A DNA stretch of 43,299 nt. Source: Armatimonadia bacterium (GTDB lineage: Bacteria; Armatimonadota; Zipacnadia; Zipacnadales; JABUFB01). The notes beneath the pieces are model-generated. The model was not told the origin of the DNA, ran no database searches, and saw nothing but the letters and a program-made list of their open reading frames with translations. Of the stretch, positions 8,901 through 15,598 are shown in pieces. Numbering within the stretch: position 1 is the first letter of the stretch; every line of letters begins with the position of its first letter. A program made the position numbers and the translations under genes. The stretch covers positions 1 to 43,299 of the forward strand of contig JBDKVB010000072.1 of NCBI GenBank assembly GCA_039679385.1, written 5' to 3'.

Positions 8901-9089
8901 AGTCGGCATGTCCGTCCCTTCCTCGAAGCCGCCATTGCGGACGAGGGTGTACAGAGCGCTGACCTCGGGCGCGATCGGCTGCATGGGGGCAGGCTCCTCT
9001 CCGAAGGCCATGCCGCTTGCCACCAGAAGGGTTAGCAGCAGGCCGGGCAGGATCACCGCAGGTGCGTATCCAGGGGCAGGTCGATGCAT
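5997..9089 (-). CDS. Large secreted glycosidase-like protein with DUF4091 (GH123-like)
   Basis: A 1030-residue exported protein. ATG 9089 has GGGAGGA eight bases upstream and opens a signal peptide (AVILPGLLLTLLVASGMAFG). By eye the order is: a jelly-roll carbohydrate-binding module starting at NGGFEEG (about 50-200); a CBM9/DOMON-like module beginning TPLIDGHLSDDCW (about 210-400); a helical spacer (about 405-480, AEAKAEADRMADP); beta-sandwich domains; then a TIM-barrel with VYGYDEPG near residue 776, the Asp-Glu pair expected of GH123-like substrate-assisted hexosaminidases; and a C-terminal DUF4091 helical/strand region containing RLECLRDGIEDYEYLALL. GH123 enzymes release N-acetylgalactosamine; this large multi-module form is common in uncultured polysaccharide degraders but the substrate is not established. 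Transcription probably ends at the hairpin 5928-5962. It is followed on its upstream side by a PH-domain gene 37 bases away, probably in the same transcript. Confidence 0.8.
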   Translation of the reverse strand: MHRPAPGYAPAVILPGLLLTLLVASGMAFGEEPAPMQPIAPEVSALYTLVRNGGFEEGTDMPTFWDPFPPKPEKWGHHRLDRGIFHSGKASGAVISDEPHPSGKATQQWMKYTVPVKGGSSLIFSYWIRIDRARPIGTGCHFYRADKGHVGFVPVPVPSTAQDWTYVRQYVPVPPDAVNMGIALYAGDEGTTWYDDVALVGTPEMTAAAGTPLIDGHLSDDCWTSANCVRTFVVEPGTGLADPQPRAWVAYDNNRVYVAFRSPKTGPLSVVKGLVPGKQTVAGDYVELQLDPSHQRKNPFRLQVNAAGTVLATRGDGQVWDSGAQSAVQISGDTWSAEVSIPLSALDLDLSVGKVWGLNLAFHRASRSEDVTWSLGASENAGRLGDVTLTPDLTPYYRRGLTQRLAEFAQARTALQEELKQISVPASHLPKVEQLIAEAKAEADRMADPASEINLEQLAGLQDRLEQARKVALEGLFTLEPAATTGEFRVVVTSALQKVPQTEPVQGEVPLQKVALTAAGDETESFQLVVIPGAANVKGLKVVAPALKGPGGEVPLTWYRVGFVETAKPDYPTDFVGWWPDPLLPAGPVDVSAGQRQPLWFSAEVPAGTQPGVYSGTVTLRSDKSAVTVPVQLRVRSFSLPRPGTLATAFGLYASTLSKWWWGTAPYRDNMPIEMFREWCEFLGKYRLGVKNIGAEYVSHKEENGELKVDLSALHQTVEQVAPKYFSPLSMSVFRVPSSVSLGRVDAEKGPAEHAQLVAAYAKEWERQKLPGQLHVYGYDEPGAKDYPFLAEGYRRIHESAPGYPIMQTIGDPNPRQLAGLVDIWCPLTPALTSDFYRERLAAGDTLWAYTCCSPKPPYANFFIDQPATDHRLLFWQLRQAGATGFLYWCVCYWDGLPNVASGKPCFPEVPIHLKDLGTYNSFKDNGDGMLIYPGNERKPWPSIRLECLRDGIEDYEYLALLSRLVDSARQLPANQRPPQEMLSQAEELCRVPTTLSTAMNKYSKSASLLQSRRDEVADMIEALQARGVK

Positions 9090-9126
9090 GACTGACGTCC
9101 TCCCGGGTGTGCGCACAACTGGCTCA

Positions 9127-9714
9127 CTAGCCGCTGCGCGCTTCGTCGTTCTTGGTCTCTTTGGCCGCACGCGCGATGGCTTCTTCCGCCACCCGCGCGA
9201 CTTCCTCAGGCCTGGCAAGGCAACTGAACTCAAGGGGATTCGGTGTTGCCACAAAACGCAGGCTCCCGACGGCGCCGCCGGTCTTGACGACCTGGGTCAC
9301 CTTCTCGAGCTTCACGCTGTGGACCTCGATGCTCTTCCTGCCACTGCGCACCAGGGCCCGGCGGTTCGTGATCATGTACTCGACGTTGGGCTCTTCGGCC
9401 GCCGCAACGATAAGGGGGCCGAAAGCCAGTGCAAAGCCGACCGCCATGAAGGGCAGGCCCCACAGCGGGAACAGGATACGGAACACGAGACTGTCCGCCG
9501 GCTTGCCGCCGAGCGCACCCGAGGTGCCCAGGAAGGCCATTAGGGTCCAGAAGGCTGAAAAGGTGAAGAAGACCATCCCGAAGCAGCCTCGCGGCCAGTT
9601 GCGCAGGATGTAGCGCGAGCGTACCGGTCGGCCTTGCCACTGCACCGTTTCGCCCGGCTCAAGCTTCTCCTGCAGATGAACCGCGAGATCCTGCGGCCAG
9701 CCCTCATAGCTCAT
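9127..9714 (-). CDS. PH-domain (bPH2/DUF304-like) membrane protein
   Basis: A 195-residue membrane protein. ATG 9714 is preceded by GGGAAGGA. An N-terminal segment LEPGETVQWQGRPVRS is followed by two transmembrane helices (CFGMVFFTFSAFWTLMAFLG and LFPLWGLPFMAVGFALAFGP) and then by a PH-like beta domain with VEYMITNRRALVRSG and VHSVKLEKVTQVV, the pattern of bacterial bPH2 proteins ('Y.lTnrRv...g......i.l..i..v'). Such proteins are small membrane-associated modules of unclear function, often next to transport or stress genes. It precedes the DUF4091 gene on the same strand and is divergent from the oxidoreductase at 9857. An overlapping longer frame upstream has no ribosome site and crosses the divergent gene, so it is rejected. 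Confidence 0.75.
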   Translation of the reverse strand: MSYEGWPQDLAVHLQEKLEPGETVQWQGRPVRSRYILRNWPRGCFGMVFFTFSAFWTLMAFLGTSGALGGKPADSLVFRILFPLWGLPFMAVGFALAFGPLIVAAAEEPNVEYMITNRRALVRSGRKSIEVHSVKLEKVTQVVKTGGAVGSLRFVATPNPLEFSCLARPEEVARVAEEAIARAAKETKNDEARSG

Positions 9715-9856
9715 GGTAAGGTCCTTCCCCTGTGAGCTCGCTGACGCCCCCTTCGCCAAGAGTTGTGCGATCCCTTGCAGCAGGCAGGATTCCGTCCTGG
9801 CACCGGGGAAGCTAGGAACTGAGGTTCCTGATGCTCCTACTGGTGAGGTGCTCAAC

Positions 9857-11086
9857 ATGACTGCAAACTTCGAGCCCGTCAGGCTATGTTTGGTGGGCGT
9901 ATCCAACTTCGCAGAAAGCCACGCCGGCTCCGTTCGCAAGATGGAGGAGGAGGGCTTGGCCAAGCAGACCTGCGCCCTCGTCCGCAGCCCGCAGAAGTAC
10001 GCCGACGCCGTGGCCAAGTACCAGGAGCGCGGTGTGAAGGTCTACTTCACACTCGAGGAGATGCTGCGCGAGGAGCAGGGCAAGACCGAGCTGATCACGC
10101 TGCCGATCGCCATTCCCGACCACGCCGCGGTGTCCATCGCCTGCATGGAGGCCGGGTACAACGTTCTGTGTGAGAAGCCGCCTGCTGCGACCATCGAGCA
10201 GATCGACGCCATGATCGAGGCCCAGAAGCGCACCGGCAAGATGTGCGCCATCGGGTTCCAGAATCAGTCCAAGAACACCGTCCGCGCGCTCAAGCGAGCC
10301 ATCTGCGACGGCCGCCTCGGTGACATCCAGCACATCGAGACCATGGCCACCTGGGTCCGCCTCGAGACCTACTACGAGCGCAACGACTGGGCGGGCAAGC
10401 TCCTCTTCTTCGGCAAGTACTGCCTCGACGGCAGCGCCCAGAACGCCCTGGCCCACTACCTGTACAACGGGCTCTACTGGGCTTCGCCCAAGTGGCTGCA
10501 CGCCGCCTCGCCGGTCAAGGTCCGTGGCGAGGTCTACCATGCACACCCGATCACCAGTGAGGACCTGTCCGGGATTCAGGTCGAGACCGACACCGGCGTC
10601 CTCGTGACCTACCTCGTGACCCTCGCCGGCTGGGAGCACTCTGGCCCGATCTCGAAGGTCTACGGCACCAAGGGCTGGGCGGAGTGGGCGATGAGCGGCT
10701 CGACGGTGTTCCACTTCGATGATGGCACCACAGAGACGGTGGAGTTCGACGGCAACGCGGAGCACCACGAGGTCTTCCGCAACGCCATCCGCTACCTGCG
10801 CGGCGTGGATGCGGAGCTCAACTGCCCGGTCGAGATGACCCGGCCCCACACCGTGGCACTGAACGCGGCCTTCGAGTCCAATGGTGCGCCGCAGCAGATT
10901 CCGGCGGAGTACGTGACGCGCGAACCGCGCAACGACACGATCTTCACGGCCATCAACGACATTCCCGAGGTCATCCGACAGGGCTATGAGCAGGGCAAGC
11001 TCTACAGCGACCTGGGAGTGCCCTGGGCCAGGGCAACGCGCTGGGTCGACACACGGGACTACCGGGCCTTCAGGCCTTCCTTCTAG
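9857..11086 (+). CDS. Gfo/Idh/MocA-family oxidoreductase
   Basis: A 409-residue NAD(P)-dependent sugar oxidoreductase. The Rossmann start RLCLVGVSNFAESHAGSV departs from the usual GxGxxG (Val-Gly-Val-Ser-Asn), so cofactor binding may be altered. The family's EKP motif is at 106-108 (VLCEKPPAAT), followed by the C-terminal alpha/beta dimerisation domain with ITSEDLSGIQVETDTGV and a conserved His-rich AEHHEVFRNAIRYL segment. Members oxidise, reduce or epimerise sugars and inositols in the cytoplasm. ATG 9857 has GAGGTG six bases upstream; the frame is open 48 codons further up, but that region overlaps the divergent PH-domain gene. The gene heads a + strand series with a sugar transporter and a second Gfo/Idh/MocA gene. 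Confidence 0.85.
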   Translation: MTANFEPVRLCLVGVSNFAESHAGSVRKMEEEGLAKQTCALVRSPQKYADAVAKYQERGVKVYFTLEEMLREEQGKTELITLPIAIPDHAAVSIACMEAGYNVLCEKPPAATIEQIDAMIEAQKRTGKMCAIGFQNQSKNTVRALKRAICDGRLGDIQHIETMATWVRLETYYERNDWAGKLLFFGKYCLDGSAQNALAHYLYNGLYWASPKWLHAASPVKVRGEVYHAHPITSEDLSGIQVETDTGVLVTYLVTLAGWEHSGPISKVYGTKGWAEWAMSGSTVFHFDDGTTETVEFDGNAEHHEVFRNAIRYLRGVDAELNCPVEMTRPHTVALNAAFESNGAPQQIPAEYVTREPRNDTIFTAINDIPEVIRQGYEQGKLYSDLGVPWARATRWVDTRDYRAFRPSF

Positions 11087-11103
11087 CGACACCGAAGCAG
11101 ACC

Positions 11104-11180
11104 AAAGCCGCCGCAGTAGCCGCACGAGAGTCTCGTCGCCTCGGTTGACGAGAAAAGGTGTCGGCCTGCGGCGGCTTTTC
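11104..11180 (+). terminator. Long-stem terminator-like inverted repeat
   Basis: Arms AAAGCCGCCGCAG (11104-11116) and CTGCGGCGGCTTT (11166-11178) pair perfectly over 13 bases. The roughly 49-base loop contains a smaller hairpin (CGAGA / TCTCG). The second arm runs into TTTTC, consistent with termination after the oxidoreductase gene. Confidence 0.55.
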
Positions 11181-11262
11181 TGGTATCCTTGGGCCTTGTG
11201 CTGGCGATCTGGCCGGTGAAGGTACCTGCAATCTGTGAAGACCTGCCTGTGGGGATGACCCT

Positions 11263-12210
11263 TTGGATCTGTTCGGTTTCCTGCTCGCCCTCGTGTCGAT
11301 GGTGCTCTTCGGCCTGTACATGGTCCCGCGCAAGCTCTGCGGTCTGCGGGACTTTGCTTTTGTCCTGAGCATGTGCGTCGGCACCGTCGTGTCTACGCAG
11401 ATTGCGGCGCTGCTGGTTCATCGCGGTTGCCTGCCGCCGGTAGCTCCCGGAGCTGCCCTGCTGGCGCTCTCTTCCGGGCTGGTATGGACCCTCGGGATGC
11501 TGTCCTACACCCTCTCCGTCACCCACATGGGCCTGGCCCTTGCGACACCGATCAAGAACACCACGGCGGTAGTCGGAACCGTCTTCGGCCTGGTCGTGTT
11601 CTCCGAATGGAGAGAGACGAGTCCCTGGCTGGCCCTGGTTGGTAGCCTGCTTGTGGTGGCCTGCGCGGTGATTCTGGCGCAGACCGGCACGAAGAACGGG
11701 AGCAAACCGGAAGGACCGGAGGAGGCTGGAGAGGGCGCCGGCGAGCCGGAGCGCAGTTCCGTCAACGCAGCGGGCGTGTTCTGGGCGCTGATGGCCGCCC
11801 TAGGCTTCGCCTTCTACGCGGTACCCTTCAAGTTCGCGCAGCGGGCCGGTCTGGACAGCTACACTCTGACCGCCCTGACCGGTCTGGGCACCCTCCCGGG
11901 CGCCGCTTGCTTGTTTCTGTTCTTCAGCCGGGGTCGTCGCGGGTGGCTGCGGGCGCCGCTGTCGGATCACCTCTATGCGGCGCTCTGCGGAGTCATCTGG
12001 TCGGCAGCCACCGTCACCATGGCCGAGGCAATCCTGCGCATCGGCCTGGCAGTAACCTGGCCGGTAACGAACCTCAACACCATCGTGACCGTGGCCGCAG
12101 GCATCCTGTGGTTCCATGAAATCGATGCCCGCAAGCATGCACGGACCATCGCCATCGCCATGGTCTGTGCCACCGTCGGTTCCCTGCTCCTGGGAGTGGC
12201 CCGTGGATAG
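11263..12210 (+). CDS. GRP-family (RhaT/GlcU-like) sugar transporter
   Basis: A 315-residue inner membrane protein with about ten transmembrane helices in two halves, split by an acidic cytoplasmic loop (KPEGPEEAGEGAGEPERSS). The first half has the 'ALVSMVLFGLYMVPRK' entry helix and MGLALATPIKNTTAVVGTVFG; the second half repeats the pattern with FWALMAALGFAFYAVPFKFA and VTWPVTNLNTIVTV. This two-fold structure fits the glucose/ribose porter (GRP) branch of the drug/metabolite transporter superfamily, which imports sugars by proton symport. The start is TTG 11263 with GGGGA seven bases upstream; no in-frame ATG lies earlier with a ribosome site. Its stop overlaps the PAP2 start by 8 bases, so the two are translationally coupled. 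Confidence 0.8.
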   Translation: MDLFGFLLALVSMVLFGLYMVPRKLCGLRDFAFVLSMCVGTVVSTQIAALLVHRGCLPPVAPGAALLALSSGLVWTLGMLSYTLSVTHMGLALATPIKNTTAVVGTVFGLVVFSEWRETSPWLALVGSLLVVACAVILAQTGTKNGSKPEGPEEAGEGAGEPERSSVNAAGVFWALMAALGFAFYAVPFKFAQRAGLDSYTLTALTGLGTLPGAACLFLFFSRGRRGWLRAPLSDHLYAALCGVIWSAATVTMAEAILRIGLAVTWPVTNLNTIVTVAAGILWFHEIDARKHARTIAIAMVCATVGSLLLGVARG

Positions 12211-12862
12211 CTCCATCCAGACCTTCCTGTCCAGACTGCGTTCGCGTCTCACCTGCGGCCGCTGCCTGTGGCTGCTCCTGGCCCTCTCACTGCCCTTGGT
12301 CCACCTTGCCCTCGACCCGCTCACTGAGCCCGCACGACAGGCAATGTTGCGGGTGCCCGGCCTGGGCTGGGTCATGGAAGTCGTGCGCTGCTTCGGCAAG
12401 TTCGAGACCCAGACGGCCATGCTGCTCACTGCCTTCCTGGTGATGTGGCTCGCCCGCTGGAAGCCTGCGAAGCGCTGGCTGCTTGTCACGGTCCTTGCAC
12501 TGCTGGCGACCGCGATTGCCACCAACGGCCTCAAGCTGATCGTGCGCAGGGAGCGGCCCAAACCGGTGAGCAGCCAGATCACCACCACCAATGAGATACA
12601 GGACATCGCCACGGGCAAGCGTATGTCCTTCCCCTCCGGCGACACCGCCTCCGCCTTCGCCATCGCCCTTGTACTGGGCGCTTTCGTCCCCTCGCTGGGG
12701 CCGTGGTCGGTGCTCATGGCCTGTCTGGTGGGCGTCTCGCGAGTGTACTTCGGCTGCCACTACTGGGCGGATGTGCTTGGGGGAGCGCTGGTCGGCGTCG
12801 CGATGACGGTCCTGGTTCTGCGCTCTGCCCGTCGGCGCGGCTGGCTCCCAGAGCCGAGGTAG
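12203..12862 (+). CDS. PAP2-family membrane phosphatase
   Basis: A 219-residue membrane phosphatase. GTG 12203 overlaps the transporter's stop and has GGGAG seven bases upstream. The three PAP2 motifs are present: KLIVRRERP (KxxxxxxRP), FPSGDTASA (usually PSGH) and SRVYFGCHYWADVLGG (SRxxxxxHxxxD). Several transmembrane helices surround them (LWLLLALSLPLVHLAL, MLLTAFLVMWLA, LLVTVLALLATAIATNGL). PAP2 enzymes hydrolyse phosphate from lipids such as undecaprenyl pyrophosphate, phosphatidate or phosphatidylglycerolphosphate. The His to Asp change in motif 2 removes the acid/base residue that normally assists leaving-group departure, although the nucleophilic His of motif 3 remains. Coupling to a sugar transporter is suggestive, but the substrate is unknown. 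Confidence 0.8.
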   Translation: MDSSIQTFLSRLRSRLTCGRCLWLLLALSLPLVHLALDPLTEPARQAMLRVPGLGWVMEVVRCFGKFETQTAMLLTAFLVMWLARWKPAKRWLLVTVLALLATAIATNGLKLIVRRERPKPVSSQITTTNEIQDIATGKRMSFPSGDTASAFAIALVLGAFVPSLGPWSVLMACLVGVSRVYFGCHYWADVLGGALVGVAMTVLVLRSARRRGWLPEPR

Positions 12863-12977
12863 CCCGGCAAGGGATTCTCCTCACGACGGCGAAAAGCCCC
12901 GCCGTACTTCCGCGACACGACGGCCGACGGATTGCCCCGCGCGGACACCCCATCGGCCTGACACCAAGGAGATCACC

Positions 12978-14045
12978 ATGGCAAAGCTACGCGTCGGAGT
13001 CATCGGCACCGGTAAGAAGAAGCAGCGCGGCGACCGCTTCGGCTACGCAATGGCCTATCAGCACGGCAACGCGTACCAGAAGCTCGACAGTTGCGAGATC
13101 GTTGCCTGCGCGGACATCATGGAGGAGAACGGCCAGGCCTTCTCAGAGACCTACGGCGGCTGCAAGGTCTACACCGACTACAAGCAGATGCTGGAGGCCG
13201 AGAACCTGGATGTCGTGAGCGTCTGCACCTGGATGCACCTTCACGAGGGCATGGTGCTGGATGCCTGCCGGGCCAAGGTCAAGGCGATTCACTGCGAGAA
13301 GCCCATGGCCAACACCTGGGGTGGCGCAAAGCGGATGGTTGCTGCCGCCAAGGAGAACGGCGTCCAGCTCACCTTCAACCACCAGCGCCGCTATGGCGCG
13401 CCCTTCGTGATGGCCAAGAAGCTCCTCGATGACGGCGTCATCGGCCAGCTCGAGCGCATGGAGACCGGCGCCGGGAACGTCTACGACACCGGCACCCACT
13501 TCATGGACATGTTCAGCTTCTTCAACAACGAGCAGCCGGCGAAGTGGGTCATCGCGCAGATCGACTACCGGACCGAGAACCTGGTCTTCGGCGGCGCCTG
13601 CGAGAACCAGAACCTCGTGATGGTCGAGTACGCCAACGGCGTGTTCGGGATGTCGGCGATGGGTGCCGGCGGCGCCAGCCCAATCCCCTGCGCCGACCGC
13701 ATCATCGGCTCCGACGGCGTGATCGAACTCGGCGTCAACCAGGGACCGGCTCTGCGCTACCGGCCGGCCGGCGACAAGGACTGGACCGTTCCCGACACCC
13801 AGGGCGAGAGCATCCACGGCCCCGGGTTCATCGACCGCGCTCTGGCCGACGTCATCAGTTGTCTGCTCGAAGGCCGCAAGTGCCAGCTCGACGCGGAGAA
13901 CGCTCTGATCGTCACCGAGATCATCTTCGGCACCTACGAGTCCAGCCGCCGCCGGGGACGCGTCGACTTCCCGCTGGAGATCGACGACAACCCGCTCGAG
14001 TCCATGGTCAAGAGCGGCGAGCTCAAGCCCGGGAAACCTGCCTAG
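12978..14045 (+). CDS. Gfo/Idh/MocA-family oxidoreductase
   Basis: A 355-residue cytoplasmic dehydrogenase with AAGGAG six bases before ATG 12978. The Rossmann start is LRVGVIGTGKKKQRGDRFG, with a basic insert after the glycine loop, followed by ADIMEENGQ (acidic residue for NAD ribose) and the EKP motif at 107-109 (HCEKPMANTW). The C-terminal domain carries NVYDTGTHFMDMFSFF, where DTGTH holds the conserved Asp/His of the active site. It is a distant paralogue of the protein at 9857. Members oxidise or rearrange sugars; the specific substrate cannot be inferred. It lies 115 bases after the PAP2 gene and may be separately transcribed. Confidence 0.9.
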   Translation: MAKLRVGVIGTGKKKQRGDRFGYAMAYQHGNAYQKLDSCEIVACADIMEENGQAFSETYGGCKVYTDYKQMLEAENLDVVSVCTWMHLHEGMVLDACRAKVKAIHCEKPMANTWGGAKRMVAAAKENGVQLTFNHQRRYGAPFVMAKKLLDDGVIGQLERMETGAGNVYDTGTHFMDMFSFFNNEQPAKWVIAQIDYRTENLVFGGACENQNLVMVEYANGVFGMSAMGAGGASPIPCADRIIGSDGVIELGVNQGPALRYRPAGDKDWTVPDTQGESIHGPGFIDRALADVISCLLEGRKCQLDAENALIVTEIIFGTYESSRRRGRVDFPLEIDDNPLESMVKSGELKPGKPA

Positions 14046-14078
14046 CCTGCGGGCAACCGCCGCAGACTGCCCTGGCAG

Positions 14079-14095
14079 CTTAAGCCAGACTTAAC
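14079..14095. promoter_or_regulatory. Direct TTAA repeats, possible Pho-box-like site
   Basis: CTTAAG (14079-14084) and CTTAAC (14090-14095) form direct repeats 11 bases start to start, one helical turn. Such words are rare in this GC-rich DNA. The spacing and sequence resemble the CTTAAC-type Pho boxes of cyanobacterial PhoB/SphR regulons. The site is about 125 bases before a porin of the phosphate-selective type. This is a weak call resting on two short words. Confidence 0.3.
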
Positions 14096-14156
14096 GTGCC
14101 TCTAGCTCCAGCATAAGCGGCAGCCTGTATCCTTCACCTCAAGTGCGACACGGCCG

Positions 14157-14188
14157 GGCCCTCCTCTCCCCAATCGGCGAGGAGGGCC
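14157..14188 (+). promoter_or_regulatory. Hairpin in the porin leader
   Basis: Perfect 10-base inverted repeat GGCCCTCCTC / GAGGAGGGCC with a 12-base loop, 29 bases before the porin start. There is no T tract after it, so it is more likely a leader structure affecting mRNA stability or translation than a terminator. Confidence 0.35.
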
Positions 14189-14217
14189 GACGGCCAGATC
14201 CTGGAGGTAGTCTTGGG

Positions 14218-15492
14218 ATGAGGCCCCCCTTCGTCTGCTGTGCTCTGCTCTTCGTCCTTCCTCTGTTCGTTCTTGCCGCTCCCGGTCAGGCTGAGCCCGC
14301 TTCCGTGAGCGCCGACCGTGTCTACGTCGATGCGGTGCTCGACGGCCTGGTCAAGGCGGGTGTCCTGACGGCCGCTCAGGCAGCCTCCATCAAGGAACAG
14401 GCGAGTGCAGCCGCAGCCCAGGCTGCCGCTGCTCCTGCCGCGGTTGCCGTCACACCACCTCCATCAAAGCCCGCGTCCAAGAAGTGGTACGACACCGTCA
14501 AGATCAGCGGGTACTTCCAGGGCCGGTGGACCGACTACCTCGACGACCAGGAGAAGTCGGCCGACGCAAACACCAAGGTGGAGGTCGGCAACGAGTTTCA
14601 GGTCCGCCGGGCACGCACGAAGTTCGAGTTCACGCCCACCGACGACGCGCGGGTTGAGATCGAGGCCGACTGGGGCGATGAGAAGCCGACGGTGAAGGCC
14701 GCTTTCATCGAGAACGCCCTGTCGCCGAAGGGCTGGTGGACCCGCCTCGGGCAGCAGAAGGTCCCCTTTGGCTTCGAGCTGGTTCAGTCCTCGGGCACGC
14801 GCCTTCCCTTCGAGTCCAGCAACCTGGTCCGCCGCGAGTTCCCCGGCGAGTACGACACGGGTCTGGTCGCCTTCTGGACGCGCCCGCAGGACCGCGCACT
14901 CTTCGCAGCGGGCAAGTCCTCCGCCTGGGCGCCGGGTGATCAGGGCACCTTCGCCCTCGGTGTCTTCAACGGCCAGGGCACCAGCGACAAGCCCTGGGGA
15001 GACACCCAGACCGGCGACCTCAACGACAGCAAGCACCTTGTGGCCCGCTATGCTCGGCCCTTCACCTGGAGGGGCGATGCCTACGCCGAAGTCGGCGCCA
15101 GCTACTTCACAGGCAGCTACTACTCCGTGAAGGCGCAGCGCAACTACGACGACAACCTTCTCGGCCTACACGCATACCTGGCGCCCGATCCCCTGGGCCT
15201 GCAGGCCGAGTACTACACTGGCGAGACCGAAGGCGACGACCTCCAGGGCTGGTACGCAATGGGCCTGTGGCGCACCGGTCCGAAGGCGACGGCATACCTT
15301 CGCTACGATGACTACGAGGGACGCCGCAAGGGGAACGGCACCAGCCCCTACGACCGGCACCGCACGGGAGTAGGCTATGCCTACCAGGTTGACTCCAAGG
15401 TCCGTCTGACCGCGCAGTATGACCTCGAGCGGCTCGAGACCACCAACAAGGACAACGATCAACTGGGGATGCAGCTCCAGGTCAGCTTCTGA
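14218..15492 (+). CDS. Outer membrane porin, phosphate-selective (OprO/OprP-like) type
   Basis: A 424-residue outer membrane protein. ATG 14218 starts a signal peptide (FVCCALLFVLPLFVLAAPGQA). Residues about 30-60 form the helical segment RVYVDAVLDGLVKAGVLTAAQA common to such porins, then an Ala/Pro linker, then the beta-barrel opening KISGYFQGRWTDYLDD. Aromatic-girdled amphipathic strands alternate with charged loops (EFQVRRARTKFEFTP, VKAAFIENALSPKGWWTRLGQQKVPFG, the usual 'GQ.k.PFG' motif), and the protein ends in LGMQLQVSF, with the C-terminal Phe recognised by the BAM machinery. OprO/P-like porins pass phosphate or polyphosphate, but many distant members are general or sugar porins. It has its own terminator and the Pho-box-like site upstream. 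Confidence 0.8.
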   Translation: MRPPFVCCALLFVLPLFVLAAPGQAEPASVSADRVYVDAVLDGLVKAGVLTAAQAASIKEQASAAAAQAAAAPAAVAVTPPPSKPASKKWYDTVKISGYFQGRWTDYLDDQEKSADANTKVEVGNEFQVRRARTKFEFTPTDDARVEIEADWGDEKPTVKAAFIENALSPKGWWTRLGQQKVPFGFELVQSSGTRLPFESSNLVRREFPGEYDTGLVAFWTRPQDRALFAAGKSSAWAPGDQGTFALGVFNGQGTSDKPWGDTQTGDLNDSKHLVARYARPFTWRGDAYAEVGASYFTGSYYSVKAQRNYDDNLLGLHAYLAPDPLGLQAEYYTGETEGDDLQGWYAMGLWRTGPKATAYLRYDDYEGRRKGNGTSPYDRHRTGVGYAYQVDSKVRLTAQYDLERLETTNKDNDQLGMQLQVSF

Positions 15493-15538
15493 TCGGCAGA
15501 GGGCGCTCCCGCAGCGCTACCCTCACGGAGACAAGGGA

Positions 15539-15573
15539 GACGAGGCCCCGGCGTGGAACAGGGCCTCGTCTTT
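15539..15573 (+). terminator. Intrinsic terminator after the porin gene
   Basis: Perfect 10-base stem GACGAGGCCC / GGGCCTCGTC with a 12-base loop followed by TTTC. It separates the porin from the beta-helix gene starting 25 bases later, which therefore needs its own promoter or readthrough. Confidence 0.75.
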
Positions 15574-15598
15574 CACTTTGTAAGGGAGGACCTTTGAC

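Noticed and set aside
12955-12970. Third CTGACACC site before the second oxidoreductase gene
   Set aside because: Only a single half-site without its inverted partner; the sequence is explained as part of the leader next to the AAGGAG ribosome site.
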